Of a DNA stretch of 64,000 nucleotides, positions 33,436 through 45,400 are shown in pieces. The notes beneath the pieces were generated by a model. The model ran no database searches and had not been told where the DNA came from. It saw only the letters and a program-made list of their open reading frames with translations. The translations under genes and the position numbers were made by a program. Numbering within the stretch: the first letter of the stretch is position 1; every line of letters begins with the position of its first letter. Source of the DNA: Sphaerosporella brunnea (taxonomy: Eukaryota; Ascomycota; Pezizomycetes; Pezizales; Pyronemataceae); contig VXIS01000125.1 of NCBI GenBank assembly GCA_008704415.1, positions 57,253 through 121,252 on the forward strand, written 5' to 3'.

Positions 33436-33839
33436 AATGGGTGCCACTTTACTGTCCACTTAGATATTGGGCAAAGTAGGTTTCCCCTGTCTATTTTGAC
33501 AGTGGCATGCTGAGGCGTCGCCCAGCTCTAAAAAAGCAGGTGGTCCCAACAAAAAAAATTATCGATTCAAGTAAATTCTCGTGTACATATATCAACCTCG
33601 CTTTCTCTACTAGTATCGTTTGCGTAGTCGCTGCGTACGAGCAGAATTTTTTTTTTTGGGGTTGATTCTATCCATGTACACGCTTGTACATCGGACTTCA
33701 GGGTGGGTTTAAATCCCACATTTGGTGAAATTTGCCGTGCCACCGCCGCCACCAAACGGCACTTCACAGAACATACCGATCTGTACAGCTTTTTGGTAGG
33801 ATCCATTTTGACCGATTTTGACTGCTGGTGATGTCAGGT
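33436..33839 (+). repeat. foldback element, left arm
   Basis: About 400 bp whose inverse complement is found at 39930-40263 and, after an interruption, 47576-47640. Matching blocks include GCAAAGTAGGTTTCCCCTGT, CGATTCAAGTAAAT, CGTTTGCGTAGTCGCTGCGT and CATGTACACGCTTGTACATC. Element A starts 2 bp after it. Confidence 0.85.
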
Positions 33840-33841
33840 TA

Positions 33842-34259
33842 TGTCACGGCGCAAGGTCAAGTGAAGGCTCGGCGTTAGTGTTAGGGTGTCACGTGACATG
33901 GCGCACTGCGGTCACGTAACGGCGGGGTATATATAGAGCGGCTTTGTTTGTTTTGTTCTTTCTTTCTTTCCTTCTTTCTTCACTGAACCTTTGTACTACC
34001 ATCTAAGCACATCTGTTCACCTTCTCGAACCTTGTCCTTGAATCCCGTGCTTGGCACCTCTTAGTCTTCGTCTCGAACCCCGTCCGATACACGTGCTCAG
34101 CACGCCCGGATCCCGACTCTGATTTCCGACTCCCGTATCCAAACCTCGTTTCCAACTCGACTCCAATCTCCGTGCGCAACCCCCATCTCCGACCCATATC
34201 CTGCGGTTGCACGAGTACTTTGGGTCCCCTCCGACTACCCTCCAACCTATACCGTTACA
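33842..34259 (+). repeat. 5' LTR of element A (418 bp)
   Basis: TGTCACGG...GTTACA. It contains two E-box-like palindromes 23 bp apart (TCACGTGA at 33889, TCACGTAA at 33912), a TATATATA box near 33930, a CT-rich tract, and ACTGAACCT at 33982-33990, the presumed transcript start that is complementary to the primer-binding site. Confidence 0.88.
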
Positions 34260-34261
34260 GT

Positions 34262-34270
34262 AGGTTCAGT
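34262..34270 (+). promoter_or_regulatory. Self-priming primer-binding site, element A
   Basis: AGGTTCAGT begins 2 nt after the LTR and is the exact reverse complement of ACTGAACCT within the LTR (33982-33990). This is the Tf1/sushi-type self-priming layout, in which the transcript 5' end primes reverse transcription. No TGG-type tRNA primer site follows the LTR. Confidence 0.75.
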
Positions 34271-34316
34271 CTACACAAGCCCAACCTACTCATCTTGTCT
34301 TGACACCACATCCTGC

Positions 34317-35537
34317 ATGATGGCTACCCATCGAGCCGTCCTCCTTCCCGCCGAACTCTGGACCGCCATCGAAGTGGGTGATCAAGCACCTACAGGAGAC
34401 GTTTCCCAAGAACAAAGCCGCCAACAACTACATGACTTTCACCACATCGCCCAGCAACTTGTCACCTGCGGACTACCGCCCAATCTGCAGGAGGAATTAG
34501 AAGAGACCCGGGCTGAGCTCCGCACGGCTGAGATTGAATGGAACACAGCTCGTATTACCGTTGCTGAATTACGACAACAGCTACAGACCGCCACAACCCA
34601 GCTCACCCAGGCCTTGGCGATCGCCAATGCTCAGGTCCACGAGAATTAACAAGGTGGCGGTGGACAGAGTGGGTTCCCCGACGTGCCTATTTTTGATGGC
34701 AGCCAGCCTGAACGGTTGCGGACCTGGATCTTACAGCTTCGCAATAAGCTATCTGCTCAGCCTAACCGATACCCGTCGGAGCAAATTCAACTCAGATACG
34801 CGTTTAGCAGATTGGAAGGAGCAGCTCTTGACCAGCTCCGCTCCTACGTTGAAGAAGACACTGGAATCATTACTCTTGCATCCTTGAATGACCTGTTGAC
34901 GATCCGTCAACAAGCTTACGATGATCCCAATCGAGCTCGCACCGCTGTACAAGAGATTCGCCGCCTGCGCCAGAAGAACCAGGCCTTCTCAACTTACCTA
35001 GCCAAATTCCGTTGGCTGTTGGCTGACCTCGACTGGACAGAATCAGCAGAAAAAGAACAGCTCTATGAAGGGCTGTCAGAAGAGATGAAGGACGCTCTGC
35101 TCTACCTCAAGGCCAACGACGACTCCCTTGCAGCCTTTGTTACCCTCTGCAAGGAGATTGACAACAGGATTTGTGCCCGAACAGCTGAACGCAAGGCGAT
35201 AACTTCCCGCACTACCGTTCAGCAGCGCAACATTACCCTTCCTACACCTCGGGTTGCCGCTCCTGCCACCAAGGCCCCTACGACCAACCACCCTACCAAC
35301 TTCAATAGTGGAAACTACGATTCAGCTCCGATGGAGCTTTTGGGTGCTCAACGCGATGCCGAACGCAAGAGGGTTAAGGAAGAAAGGTTGGCCAAGGGAC
35401 AGTGCACGTACTGTGGATCCGACCAGCACTTCCGCCTTGAGTGCCCTCGCCGCATAGCTGCTGAAGCTCGTCGTCTCCGTGCTGCGGAAGCATCTATTGC
35501 GACCGCCGTACCCGCCCTCGAGCTTTCGGAAAACTAA
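34317..35537 (+). pseudogene. Gag of element A, one internal stop
   Basis: Starts at ATG 34317 (MMATHRAVLLPAELW). A TAA at 34647-34649 interrupts an otherwise open frame that resumes through FDGSQPERLRTWILQLRNKL and ends at TAA 35535-35537. The nucleocapsid knuckle CTYCGSDQHFRLEC (C-x2-C-x4-H-x4-C) is intact. It belongs to the same family as the gag of R2 and R3. Confidence 0.85.
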
Positions 35538-35573
35538 CTGTCCCATGCCGCAAGGTTGGCACCGCCATGGGAC
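35528..35573 (+). promoter_or_regulatory. Predicted gag-pol -1 frameshift signal, element A
   Basis: GGAAAAC (35528-35534), spacer TAACT, then an 8-bp hairpin GTCCCATG (35540-35547) with CATGGGAC (35566-35573). The spacer begins with the gag stop TAA, and the pol frame is -1 relative to gag and open through this site. The heptamer is an imperfect X XXY YYZ (G GAA AAC). Confidence 0.6.
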
Positions 35574-38500
35574 ACTCAGCATCTTCTTCGTCGTCTTTTT
35601 CTTGTCATAAGGGCCCTTCAGCCCACCTTTGCTTGTCTTCGGTAGCTCTCTCAAATCATTGTATAGGAGAAGAATCAATGGATGAGAACCACCTCGTTGT
35701 TATGTGTTCTCTATCCGATAATGATAACAAAGTTCCTACTCATGCCCTGATTGATTGTGGAGCTACCGGTTTTGGCTTTTATCGACGAAGAATTTGCCCG
35801 CCAACCCCATTTCCCCCAGTACGCACTACGCGCTCCCCGTACCATCGAAGTTATCGACGGAAGGCCTATTTCGTCTGGAGACATTACCCACATCGTCAAG
35901 GTGGAAATGTCTGTCGGAGACCACCACGAGACGTTACCCGCCTTCGTCACTAAGCTCGGCCACTACCCCCTTGTCCTCGGCATTCCTTGGTTGAGACACC
36001 ATGGAGTGTCTATTCGATTCGCCTCAAACGATCTATCCTTCGACTCCCCCCGCTGCACCACCCACGCGTCATCCCATCGAACCGCCGTTCCACCTCGAGC
36101 CCCTGCACCCCACCAGCCTACAAAAGTCAAAGGAGTGAACCCGCCACCCTTAAACATCGCTATGATCTCGGCTACCGCCTTCAAACGCCTCGCCAAGAAT
36201 GAGAAACAACGATACTGGCCGACTCCAGCTCTTCTCCCTATCACTATACGAAATCAATAGGGCATTAGAGCGCAAAACCATCGACGAAGGAGACCTCAAG
36301 TCATTGGTCCCTGAACAATACCACGAGTTCCTACCCTTGTTCTCGGAAGCTGTAGCAAATCACCTTCCTCCGCATCGACCCTACGACCACAAGATACCGC
36401 TGAAGGAAGGATTTAAACCACCTTTTGGTCCGCTTTACTCATTGTCTCGCCCAGAACTGGAAGCCTTGAAAGCATGGTTGGAAGAGAACCTGTCAAAGGG
36501 GTTTATCAGGGCCTCTTCGTCACCTGCAGGAGCCCCCATACTTTTTGTTAAGAAGGCAGACGGATCCCTACGCCTGGTTGTCGATTATAGGGGACTCAAC
36601 GAAGGGACAATTAAAAACAGATATCCGCTCCCGCTGATACGAGAAACGCTGATGAGGCTTTCAAAAGCCAAGTGGTTTAGCAAGCTGGATGTCCGTGGAG
36701 CATACAACCTGATCCGGATGAAGGAAGGTGAGAAATGGAAGACCGCCTTCAGAACGCGTTACGGACTCTTCGAATTTCTGGTAATGCCATTTGGACTCAC
36801 CAACGCTCCCGCCGACTTCCAACGTTTTATCAATGACACGCTATCGCCCTTTCTGGATCGTTTTGCTTCTGCATACCTGGATGATATTCTGATCTACTCC
36901 GATACACCAGAAGAGCACCAAGACCATGTTCAACAAGTTCTACGTCAACTTTCAAAAGCCGGTCTCCACCTGAAACCGGAGAAGTGCGAATTCCACCAAC
37001 GAGAAGTCAAGTATCTAGGACTCATCATTGGGGTCGACGGAATACGAATGGATCCTGCCAAGGTGGAAACGGTTAAAAATTGGCCAACGCCCGAGAAGCT
37101 GAAAGATGTTAGAGCTTTCCTAGGGTTTGCCAACTTTTATCGCCGGTTCATACGCTCATATTCTCAACTCGCCCAGCCGCTTACACGCCTCACTCAGAAA
37201 GACGTACCCTTTCAATGGACCAAGACCGAACAGGAAGCTTTTGACAAGATGAAAGAAAGCTTCACTACAGCCCCCATCCTCCAACGCTTCGATCACGACC
37301 GCGACATCGTAGTGGAAACGGACGCATCCGACTACGTCTCCGCCGGCATCCTATCTCAATACGACGATAAGGGTATACTTCACCCTGTGGCATACTTCTC
37401 CAAGAAACACTCACCTGCAGAATGCAATTACTGAAATCTACGATAAAGAACTAATTGCTATTGTTCGGGCCTTTGAGGAATGGCGACCCAAACTACAGTC
37501 TGTGGAAAATCCGATTCAAGTACTTACCGACCACAAAAACCTGGAATACTTCACCACTACAAAGCTCTTAACCGCCGTCAAGCCCGCTGGTCCCAGTTCC
37601 TATCGCAATTCAACTTCAAGATTGTCTACCGACCTGGAAAGTCAGGAGGGAAGCCTGACTCGCTGACACGCAGATCCGGAGATCTGCCTAAGGAGGGGGA
37701 TGAACGCACAACCGAAAATTTTTCTGTCGTCATAAAACCCCATCAGATTGTCCACCTTCTCGCTGACGGACCAGCAATACCACCTCCAGCTGACGAACCG
37801 AGAAATACCACCCCCAGCTGACGAAGCAGTAATGCTCGCATGACTTTTCCGGGAAGCTTACAATGAAGACCCTTGCCCGTCCAACGTCCTTCGTATGCTA
37901 CGAAGAGGGCGTCCGTCACAATCGACAGATCACGCTGGCAGAATGTGCTGAAGTAGGAAGACCGCCTCACCTACAGGAATAAGCTTTACGTGCCCGAATA
38001 TGAACCCTTACGCCTACACCTGATGCAACAACACCACGACACCCCCGTAGCTGGGCATCCAGGAAGATCCAAGACTCCTTGAATTGATCTGCCGCTCCTA
38101 CTACTGGCCTGAAGATGCGACAAGATGTGGAGCGATATGTGGCAAACTGCCATACTTGTCGAACGATCACGGACTGGCCGACACGCACCCTACAGGCATC
38201 CTACGCCCCCTCCCCATCCCAGAGCGCCCTTGGCAAGACATCTCGATGGAGTTTGTTAACGGACTCCCCTGGTCGCATGGTTTCGACGCTATCTAGGTAG
38301 TAGTGGACCGCCTCACGAAAGAACGACACTTGATCCCTTGCAGAACCAACATCGACGCAGCAGGATTGGCCGACCTATTCATTGAGCAGATATTTAGGCT
38401 ACACGGCTTACCCCTGACCATAGTATCAGATTGAGGACCCCAATTCGCGTCTGAGTTCTGGGAAAGACTGTGTGAGAGATTGGGCATCGAACGTCGACTT

Positions 38501-39322
38501 TCAACCGCATTCCACCTACAGACCGACGGTCAGACCGAACGAGTCAATGCCATTATAGAACAGTATCTACGAGCACATGTCAACTACCTCCAAGACGATT
38601 GGGCCGAATGGCTACCCTTGGTCTGAATTTGCAACCAACAACCATGCATCGGAAGCTCACGGATCGTCACCGTTCTTCGCAAGTAGAGGCTTTCGACCCA
38701 CGATGTCAGTTTGATTTATCCCCTGCAGCTGCCAACGACGTCAACGATAGGAGAGCCTTAACCACCGCACGCACGCTATCGGAGATTCCACTCACACCTA
38801 CGCACCGAGCTCCTACGAGCCCAAATGAGGTACCAGGACAACGCAGACGAGCACCGTATACCAGCTCCAAACTACCAAGTTGGCGATTGAGTTTGGCTCG
38901 ACGCTCGCAACCTGAACACTCAACGGCCGCCCAGTAAGTTGGACAACAAACGCCATGGACCTTTCGAAATCCCGGAGACGATATCCGCCTACGCTTATCG
39001 CCTTCAGCTCCCCCGGGTTATGCATGTCCACCCTGTCTTCTATGTTTCGTTGTTGGAACCTGCAGCCAACGACCCCTATCTGGGACAGCATCCAGACCCG
39101 CCTCCACCAATGCAAATCGACGGAGAAGAAGAATGGTATATGGACCAGATCCTTGACTCACGACTACATGGACGATGGAAGAAGCTTCAATACCTAGTCA
39201 ACTGGACAGGCTACAACCAACCCAAGTGGGAGCCGGCCGAACTAGTCAACACCCTGGAAGCTGTTGATCGTTTCCATAATGAGTACCCCCACAAACCAGG
39301 ACCATTACCAGAATATGATTGA
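35567..39322 (+). pseudogene. Pol of element A (PR-RT-RH-IN-chromodomain), multiply broken
   Basis: Protease remnant (FARQPHFPQYALR after a one-base insertion near 35770), a long RT/RNase H stretch 36199-37434 (YLDD box, [15 protein letters not shown]), then a frameshift near 37431 and several more in the integrase region. Stops include TAG at about 38296 (a Trp in R3) and TGA at 38432 (an Arg in R3). The chromodomain (EEWYMDQILDSRLHGRW, LVNWTGYNQPKWEP) ends at TGA 39320-39322. It cannot give a functional polyprotein. Confidence 0.88.
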
Positions 39323-39357
39323 GCTTTGTCAGAACTCAGTCCTAAGGAGGGAGATAC

Positions 39358-39783
39358 TGTCACGGCACAAGGTTAAGTGAAGGCTCGGCGTTAGTGTTAG
39401 GGTGTCACATGACGCGGTGCACTGCGGTCACGTGACAGCGGGGTATATATAGAGCGGCTTCGTTTGTTTTGTTCTTTCTTTCTTTCCTTCTTTCTTCACT
39501 GAACCTTTGTACTACCATCTAAGCACATCTGTTCACCTTCTCGAACTTTGTCCTTGAATCCCGTGCTTGGCACCTCTTAGTCTTCGTCCCAAACCCCGTC
39601 CGACGCACGTGCTCAGCACGCTCAGCACGCTCAGATCCCGACTCCGATCCCGACTTCCATACTCGAACCTCGCCTCCGACTCGACTCCAATCTCCGTACG
39701 CAACCCCTATCTCCGACCCATAACCTCTGACCGCACGAGTACCTTAGGCCCCCTCCAACTACCCTCCGACCTATACCGTTACA
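39358..39783 (+). repeat. 3' LTR of element A (426 bp)
   Basis: Matches the 5' LTR with scattered substitutions and an 8-10 bp CTCAGCACG duplication near 39615. The divergence between the two LTRs indicates an old insertion. The first E-box is mutated (TCACATGA). Confidence 0.88.
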
Positions 39784-39929
39784 ATCACTAAGATATGAGT
39801 GGCCGGAACTAATGATTTCACAACGTGATGGTTACCATCACGAGTTTCACTCGTACTTAGTATGTAGAGTATGATCGGGCAGTATGAGCGGCCTGGAGTG
39901 CCGTAAACATGCCCTTCGGTAGCCATTTT

Positions 39930-40263
39930 CACCTGACATCACCAGTGGTCAAAATCAGTCAAAATGGATCCGACCAAAACGCTGCATAGATCTGTATGTT
40001 TTGTGAGGTACCGTTGGGTGGCAGCGGTGGCACGGCAAATTTCACCAAATGTGGGATTTGGAACCACCCTGAAGTCCGATGTACAAGCGTGTACATGGAT
40101 AGAATCAACCACGAAAAAAAAAATTCTGCTCGTACGCAGCGACTACGCAAACGATATAAAAAGCGAGGTTGACATATGTACACGAGGATTTACTTGAATC
40201 GATGAATTTTGTTGTTGGGACCACAGGCTTTTTTAGAGCCGGGCGACGCCCCTGCATGCCACT
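39930..40263 (-). repeat. foldback element, right arm part 1
   Basis: Inverse complement of the left arm (33507-33839). It is broken at 40263 by R1, whose insertion duplicated CCACT (40259-40263 and 47576-47580). Confidence 0.85.
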
Positions 40264-40622
40264 TGTAACGGAGAGGGTCGAGACCAGACTGGAGGGGTCC
40301 AAGGTACTCGCGTACAGAGGGGACAAGAACGAGAGCGGGAACAAGGTCCGAAGGCAGGACAAGAGGTGCGACGCGCACGGTTAGGATTCAGATTGGAACG
40401 AAGGTATTCAGATTGACATACAAAGGTTCAGTAAAGAGGAAAGAAAAACAAACAACAAAGCGGAAGCGAAGGCCCCTGATAGCAATCACGTGATCGCGGT
40501 GCGCCGCGCCACGTGGTAGCCGAACATAACCTCGGCTCGGAGCCATCCCACCGAGCCTCCCTACAGAGCCTCATTACGACACCACAAACAACCCCCACTT
40601 CCGAACCTCACCACGTGACACC
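40264..40622 (-). repeat. Partial 3' LTR of R1
   Basis: About 355 bp of the LTR, from TGTAACGG to CACGTGACACC. The remaining roughly 145 bp (present in 47076-47575) is missing where R2 begins. Confidence 0.8.
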
Positions 40623-41136
40623 TGTCACGGCGCGAGTTTGGATGGAGTTTTCCGACGAAGCTACCGGCTTTTACTCTCAATGAAATCGGCTACAACTCTC
40701 AGATCTAAGGCTTCAAAGGATGCTGATTCATTTGCTGTTCTCAGATTTACCCCTCCGTGGATGGTTGTCACGTGGCGAGGTTCGGAAGTGGGGGTTGTTT
40801 GTGGTGTCGTGATGAGGCTCTGTAGGGAGGCTAGGTGGGGTGGCTCCGAGCCGAGGTTATGTTCGGCTACCACGTGGTGCGGGGCACCGTGATCACGTGA
40901 GTGCTATAAGGGGCCTTCGCTTCCGCTTTGTTGTTTGTTTTCCTTTTCCTCTTTACTGAACCTTCGTATGTCAATCTGAGTACTGTCGTTCCAATCTGAA
41001 CCCTGACCGTGCGCGTCGCGCCTCTCGTCCTGCCTCCGGATCCTGTCCCGGCCCCTCGTTCCTGAACCTGTTCGATAACCCTCTGTACGCGAGTACCTTG
41101 GGCCCCTCCAGCCTGTTCCCGACCCTCTCCGTTACA
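40623..41136 (+). repeat. 5' LTR of R2 (514 bp)
   Basis: Contains CACGTG palindromes at 40768, 40870 and 40893, a CTATAAGG TATA-like box near 40903, a CT tract and ACTGAACCT at 40955-40963. Confidence 0.88.
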
Positions 41137-41138
41137 CT

Positions 41139-41147
41139 AGGTTCAGT
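41139..41147 (+). promoter_or_regulatory. Self-priming primer-binding site, R2
   Basis: AGGTTCAGT, 2 nt after the LTR, exactly complementary to ACTGAACCT at 40955-40963 of the same LTR. Confidence 0.75.
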
Positions 41148-41196
41148 CCACCAAAGCCCAACCTACTCGTTCTATCACCTCGTCCCCCGTTCCACC

Positions 41197-42438
41197 ATGG
41201 TCACCTATCACGACCTCCGGGTCCCTGCCGACCTGTGGGCAGCCATCAAAACAGGTGCACAAGCACCCCCAGAAGGCTTCCCTCAGGAAGAACGCGACCA
41301 ACGCCTGATCGATTTCGCCCATATGGCTCAGCAACTCCTAGCCTGCGAAGCACCTCCAAACTTGGAGGAAGAACTGGAAGAGGCGCGTGCCGAACTTCAA
41401 ACCACTCAGATCGAACGTGATGCAGCCCGCACCGCACTTACCGCTACTACGGCCCAGCTAAACCAGGTCCTGGCTATCGCCGCTGCCCAGGTTCGTGAGA
41501 ACCCAGAAGGTGGTGGTCAGTCAGGAGGGTTCCCCGATGCCCCCACCTTCGATGGTAGCAAGCCGGAGGAGTTGAGGACCTGGATCCTCCAGCTCCGCAA
41601 CAAGCTTGCTGCTCAACCAACCCGTTACCCATCCGAACAATCTCGCCTCCGCTACGCCTTCAATCGCTTGACTGGGGCCGCTCTTAACCAGCTTCGCTCC
41701 TACGCCGATGAAGATACTGGAGATATTGCCCTAAACTCCCTCAACGACCTGTTAGCTGTCCTTCGTCAAGCCTACGATGACCCCGACCGCTCTCGCACCG
41801 CTGTCCGTGAAATTCGTCGTCTTCGGCAGAAGAACCTACCCTTCTCCACCTACCTTGCTGACTTCCGTCGACTGATGGGAGATCTAAACTGGGATGAAAT
41901 CGCTCAGAAGGACCAGCTTTACGAAGGCTTGTCCGAGGAGATGAAGGATGCCCTTCTGCACCGTGCAGCCTCCGACGACGCTCTTGCAGCCTTCGTCAAC
42001 CTCTGCAAGGACGTGGATAATCGGATTCGTGCCCGAGCAGAGGAGCGCAAGCCCCCCTTATCTCGTTCCACCGTCACCACCACCAGCCATAGAAGCACCC
42101 ATCGCCCCTCTGCCCCGGCCACATCTACTGCCCCCGCGACCACCGGCAACCACCCTACCAACTCCAACAGTGGAAACTATGGCCCTGTTCCAATGGAGCT
42201 CTCTGCTGCCCGGCGTGAGGCCGAACGTCAGAGGATCCGTGACGAAAGGATGGCAAAGGGGCAGTGCACCTACTGCGGATCGGACCAACACTTTCGCCTC
42301 GACTGCCCACCCCGGATAGCTGCCGACGCTCGTCGAGTCCGCGCCGCCGAGGCGTCACTGGTGACCACGGTTATCCCTACTGCCCCGCCATTGGGAAACT
42401 CCACTGCTGCTTCCGATGTCCAGCCGTCGGAAAACTAG
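41197..42438 (+). CDS. Gag of R2, intact
   Basis: 413 residues from ATG 41197 (MVTYHDLRVPADLW); the start matches the Met of R3 gag and follows CCACC. An N-terminal coiled coil (about residues 55-100, EEELEEARAELQTTQIERDA) is followed by a capsid-like block (FDGSKPEELRTWILQLRNKL and the region to FVNLCKDVDNR), a basic Ser/Thr-rich linker, and one zinc knuckle CTYCGSDQHFRLDC near the C-terminus. Gag forms the virus-like particle and the knuckle binds RNA. The frame ends at TAG 42436-42438 inside the predicted frameshift signal. Confidence 0.9.
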   Translation: MVTYHDLRVPADLWAAIKTGAQAPPEGFPQEERDQRLIDFAHMAQQLLACEAPPNLEEELEEARAELQTTQIERDAARTALTATTAQLNQVLAIAAAQVRENPEGGGQSGGFPDAPTFDGSKPEELRTWILQLRNKLAAQPTRYPSEQSRLRYAFNRLTGAALNQLRSYADEDTGDIALNSLNDLLAVLRQAYDDPDRSRTAVREIRRLRQKNLPFSTYLADFRRLMGDLNWDEIAQKDQLYEGLSEEMKDALLHRAASDDALAAFVNLCKDVDNRIRARAEERKPPLSRSTVTTTSHRSTHRPSAPATSTAPATTGNHPTNSNSGNYGPVPMELSAARREAERQRIRDERMAKGQCTYCGSDQHFRLDCPPRIAADARRVRAAEASLVTTVIPTAPPLGNSTAASDVQPSEN

Positions 42439-42474
42439 TTGTCCCATGCCGCAAGGTTGGCATCGCCATGGGAC
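42429..42474 (+). promoter_or_regulatory. Predicted gag-pol -1 frameshift signal, R2
   Basis: Heptamer GGAAAAC (42429-42435, zero frame G GAA AAC), 5-nt spacer TAGTT containing the gag stop, then hairpin GTCCCATG (42441-42448) with CATGGGAC (42467-42474), loop 18 nt. The -1 frame is open from within gag into protease. Confidence 0.62.
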
Positions 42475-45400
42475 GCCCCGCTTCTTCTTCGTCGTTTTCT
42501 TGTTGTTCCCCGGCTCGCAGGCCGGGTCGTCTTTCTTTATCTTCGGTAGCTCTTTCGGATCAGGGTGTAGGAGAGGAATCAATGGATGGGAACCACCTTG
42601 TAGTTACGTGTTCCCTCTCCGATAGTGATAACAAGATTCAAACCCACGCACTGATTGATTGTGGAGCTACTGGTTTTGCTTTCATCGACGAAGAATTTGC
42701 CCGCCAACATCATTTTCCCCAGTATGCACTACGCGTTCCTCGCGCCCTCGAGGTCATAGACGGTAGACCCATCTCGTCCGGAGACATCACCCACATTGTC
42801 AAAGTGGGGATGTCAATCGGCGGCCACCATGAAATGTTGCCCGCCTTCGTCACAAAACTCGGCCACTACCCGCTTGTCCTTGGCATTCCCTGGTTAAGGC
42901 ACCATGGAGTAGTCTGTTCGCTTTGCCTCAAACGATGTCTCCTTTGACTCCCCTCGGTGTGCAGCCCACAGGGCAGCACATAAACCGGCGAGTGTCAAGG
43001 GAGTAACCCCCGACCGACCCCTAGACATTGCAGTAATCTCCGCTGCTTCCTTCCGACGTCTTGCTACGAACAAGAAGCAGCGATATGGTCAGCTCCAGCT
43101 TTTCTCCCTGTCGCTCTACGAAATCAACAAGGCATTAGAGCGGAAAGCAATTGACGAAGGGGACCTAAGATCACTGGTCCCTCAGCAATATCACGAGTTC
43201 CTACCCCTCTTTTCGGAAGCTGTAGCCAACCGCCTGCCCCCTCATCGCCATACGACCACAGGATACCATTCAAGGAGGGGTTCGAACCCCCTTCGGTCCG
43301 CTATACTCGCTGTCTCGCCCGGAGCTGGAAGCCCTCAAGGCCTGGTTGGAGGAAAACCTATCGAAGGGGTTCATCAGGGCCTCCTCTTCACCCGCCGGTG
43401 CTCCAATCCTTTTTGTCAAGAAGGGGGATGGATCCTTACGCCTGGTGGTTGACTACCGAGGGCTCAACGAAAGGAACGATCAAGAATAGGTATCCGCTCC
43501 CGTTGGTACGAGAGACACTGATGAGGCTCTCCAAGGCTCGCTGGTTTAGCAAGTTGGACGTCCGCGGAGCTTACAACCTGATCCGGATGGCAGAGGGCGA
43601 GGAGTGGAAAACGGCCTTCAGGACCCGATATGGACTATTCGAATCCCTGGTGATGCCATTTGGCCTCACCAACGCTCCTGCTGACTTCCAACGTTTTATC
43701 AATCGATACCCTCTCACCGTTTTTGGACCGCTTCGCCTCTGCCTACTTGGATGACATCCTGATCTATTCGGACACCCTGGAAGAGCACCAAGACCACATC
43801 CGGCAGGTCCTTCAACGGCTTTCGGAAGCCGGGCTGCACCTCAAGCCAGAGAAATGCGAGTTTCACCAACGAGAAGTGAAGTATCTGGGGCTCATCATTG
43901 GTGTCGACGGCATACGGATGGACCCGGACAAGGTTGAAGCAGTAAAGGCTTGGCCAACCCCGGAGAAGCTGAAGGATGTCAGAGCCTTCCTGGGATTTGC
44001 CAACTTCTACCGTCGATTCATACGCTCCTACTCGCAGGTGGTGCGACCACTCACCCGCCTGACTCAGAAGGATGTGCCATTCCAATGGACCAAGACCGAA
44101 CAGGAAGCCTTCGACAACCTCAAGACGTGCTTCACCACCGCCCCAGTCCTCCGTCGCTTCGACCACGACAGGGACGTCATCGTGGAAACAGACGCCTCCG
44201 ACTACGTCTCCGCTGGCATTCTATCACAGTATGACGACGATGGCATCCTCCACCCTGTTGCGTACTTCTCCAAGAAGCATTCTCCTGCAGAATGCAACTA
44301 CGAGATTTACGATAAGGAGTTGATGGCTATCGTCCGTGCCTTTGAGGAGTGGCGGCCCGAACTTCAATCTGTGGAAAACCCGATCCAGGTGCTCACCGAC
44401 CACAAGAACTTGGAGTATTTCACTACTACCAAGCTCCTGAATCGACGTCAAGCACGATGGTCCCAGTTCCTGTCGCAGTTCAACTTCAAAATCGTCTACC
44501 GTCCGGGAAGTCTGGAGGGAAGCCGGACTCGCTAACTCGCAGATCAGGAGATCTGCCTAAGGAGGGGGATGAGCGCACGACTGAAAATTTTTCCGTCGTC
44601 ATAAAGCCCCACCAGATCGTCCACCTCCTAGCCGATGGCCCTCCTGCAGGGCCTCCTCCGCCACCCGACCCCGTCCCCGATGCTGCCCCACTACCCCCAG
44701 AAGATGAAGCAGTGACGCTTGCCCGCCTGTTCCGAGAAGCCTACGAGGCGGACTTATTCCCTTCCCAGGTCCTTCGAATGCTGCGCGATGGAGTTCGCCA
44801 CAGCCGACGTATCACATTGGCAGAATGCGCTCAGGAAGATAACCGACTCACCTACAGAGGTAAGCTTTACGTGCCCGAATACGAACCCCTCCGGCTGCAC
44901 TTGATGCAACAACACCACGATGCCCCCGTTGCTGGTCACCCAGGAAGATCCAAGACTCTGGAATTGCTTTGCCGTACCTACCACTGGCCAAGATGCGACA
45001 GGACGTGGAACGGTATGTCCGCAACTGCCACGTCTGCCAACGCTCCCGGACTGGCCGCCATGCCCCCTACGGCATCCTACGACCTCTTCCTATCCCGGAA
45101 CGTCCCTGGCAGGACATCTCAATGGACTTTGTCACCGGACTCCCGTGGTCGCAAGGCTGCGATGCTATTTGGGTTGTGGTTGACCGCCTTACCAAGGAGC
45201 GCCATCTGACTCCTTGTCGGACCAATATTGATGCTGCCGGGCTGGCTGACCTCTTCATTCAGCACGTATTTCGTCTTCATGGCCTGCCACTCACCATAGT
45301 CTCGGACCGTGGCCCGCAGTTTGCATCGGATTTCTGGGAGCGTATCTGTGCGAGGCTTGGTATAGAACGCCGCCTTTCGACAGCCTTTCACCCGCAGACT

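Larger units (their letters stand above)
33842..39783 (+). mobile_element. Element A: degenerate chromovirus (Ty3/gypsy)
   Basis: Bounded by 5' LTR 33842-34259 and 3' LTR 39358-39783, both TGTCACGG...CCGTTACA. Order: LTR, self-complementary primer-binding site, gag, protease-RT-RNase H-integrase-chromodomain, polypurine tract AAGGAGGGAGATAC, LTR. It carries many indels and stops and is the most decayed full-length copy here. Its flanks (GGTTA left, ATCAC right) do not form a target duplication. It sits between the arms of the foldback element; 39784-39929 is the remaining core of that element. Confidence 0.9.

Noticed and set aside
41137..41160. Primer-binding site for a host tRNA
   Set aside because: No TGG-type complement of a tRNA 3' end; the self-complementary LTR segment explains the sequence better.
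43260..43285. Possible tRNA T-arm (GGTTCGAACCC)
   Set aside because: It lies in the pol reading frame of R2 and matches the pol of R3; no cloverleaf around it.
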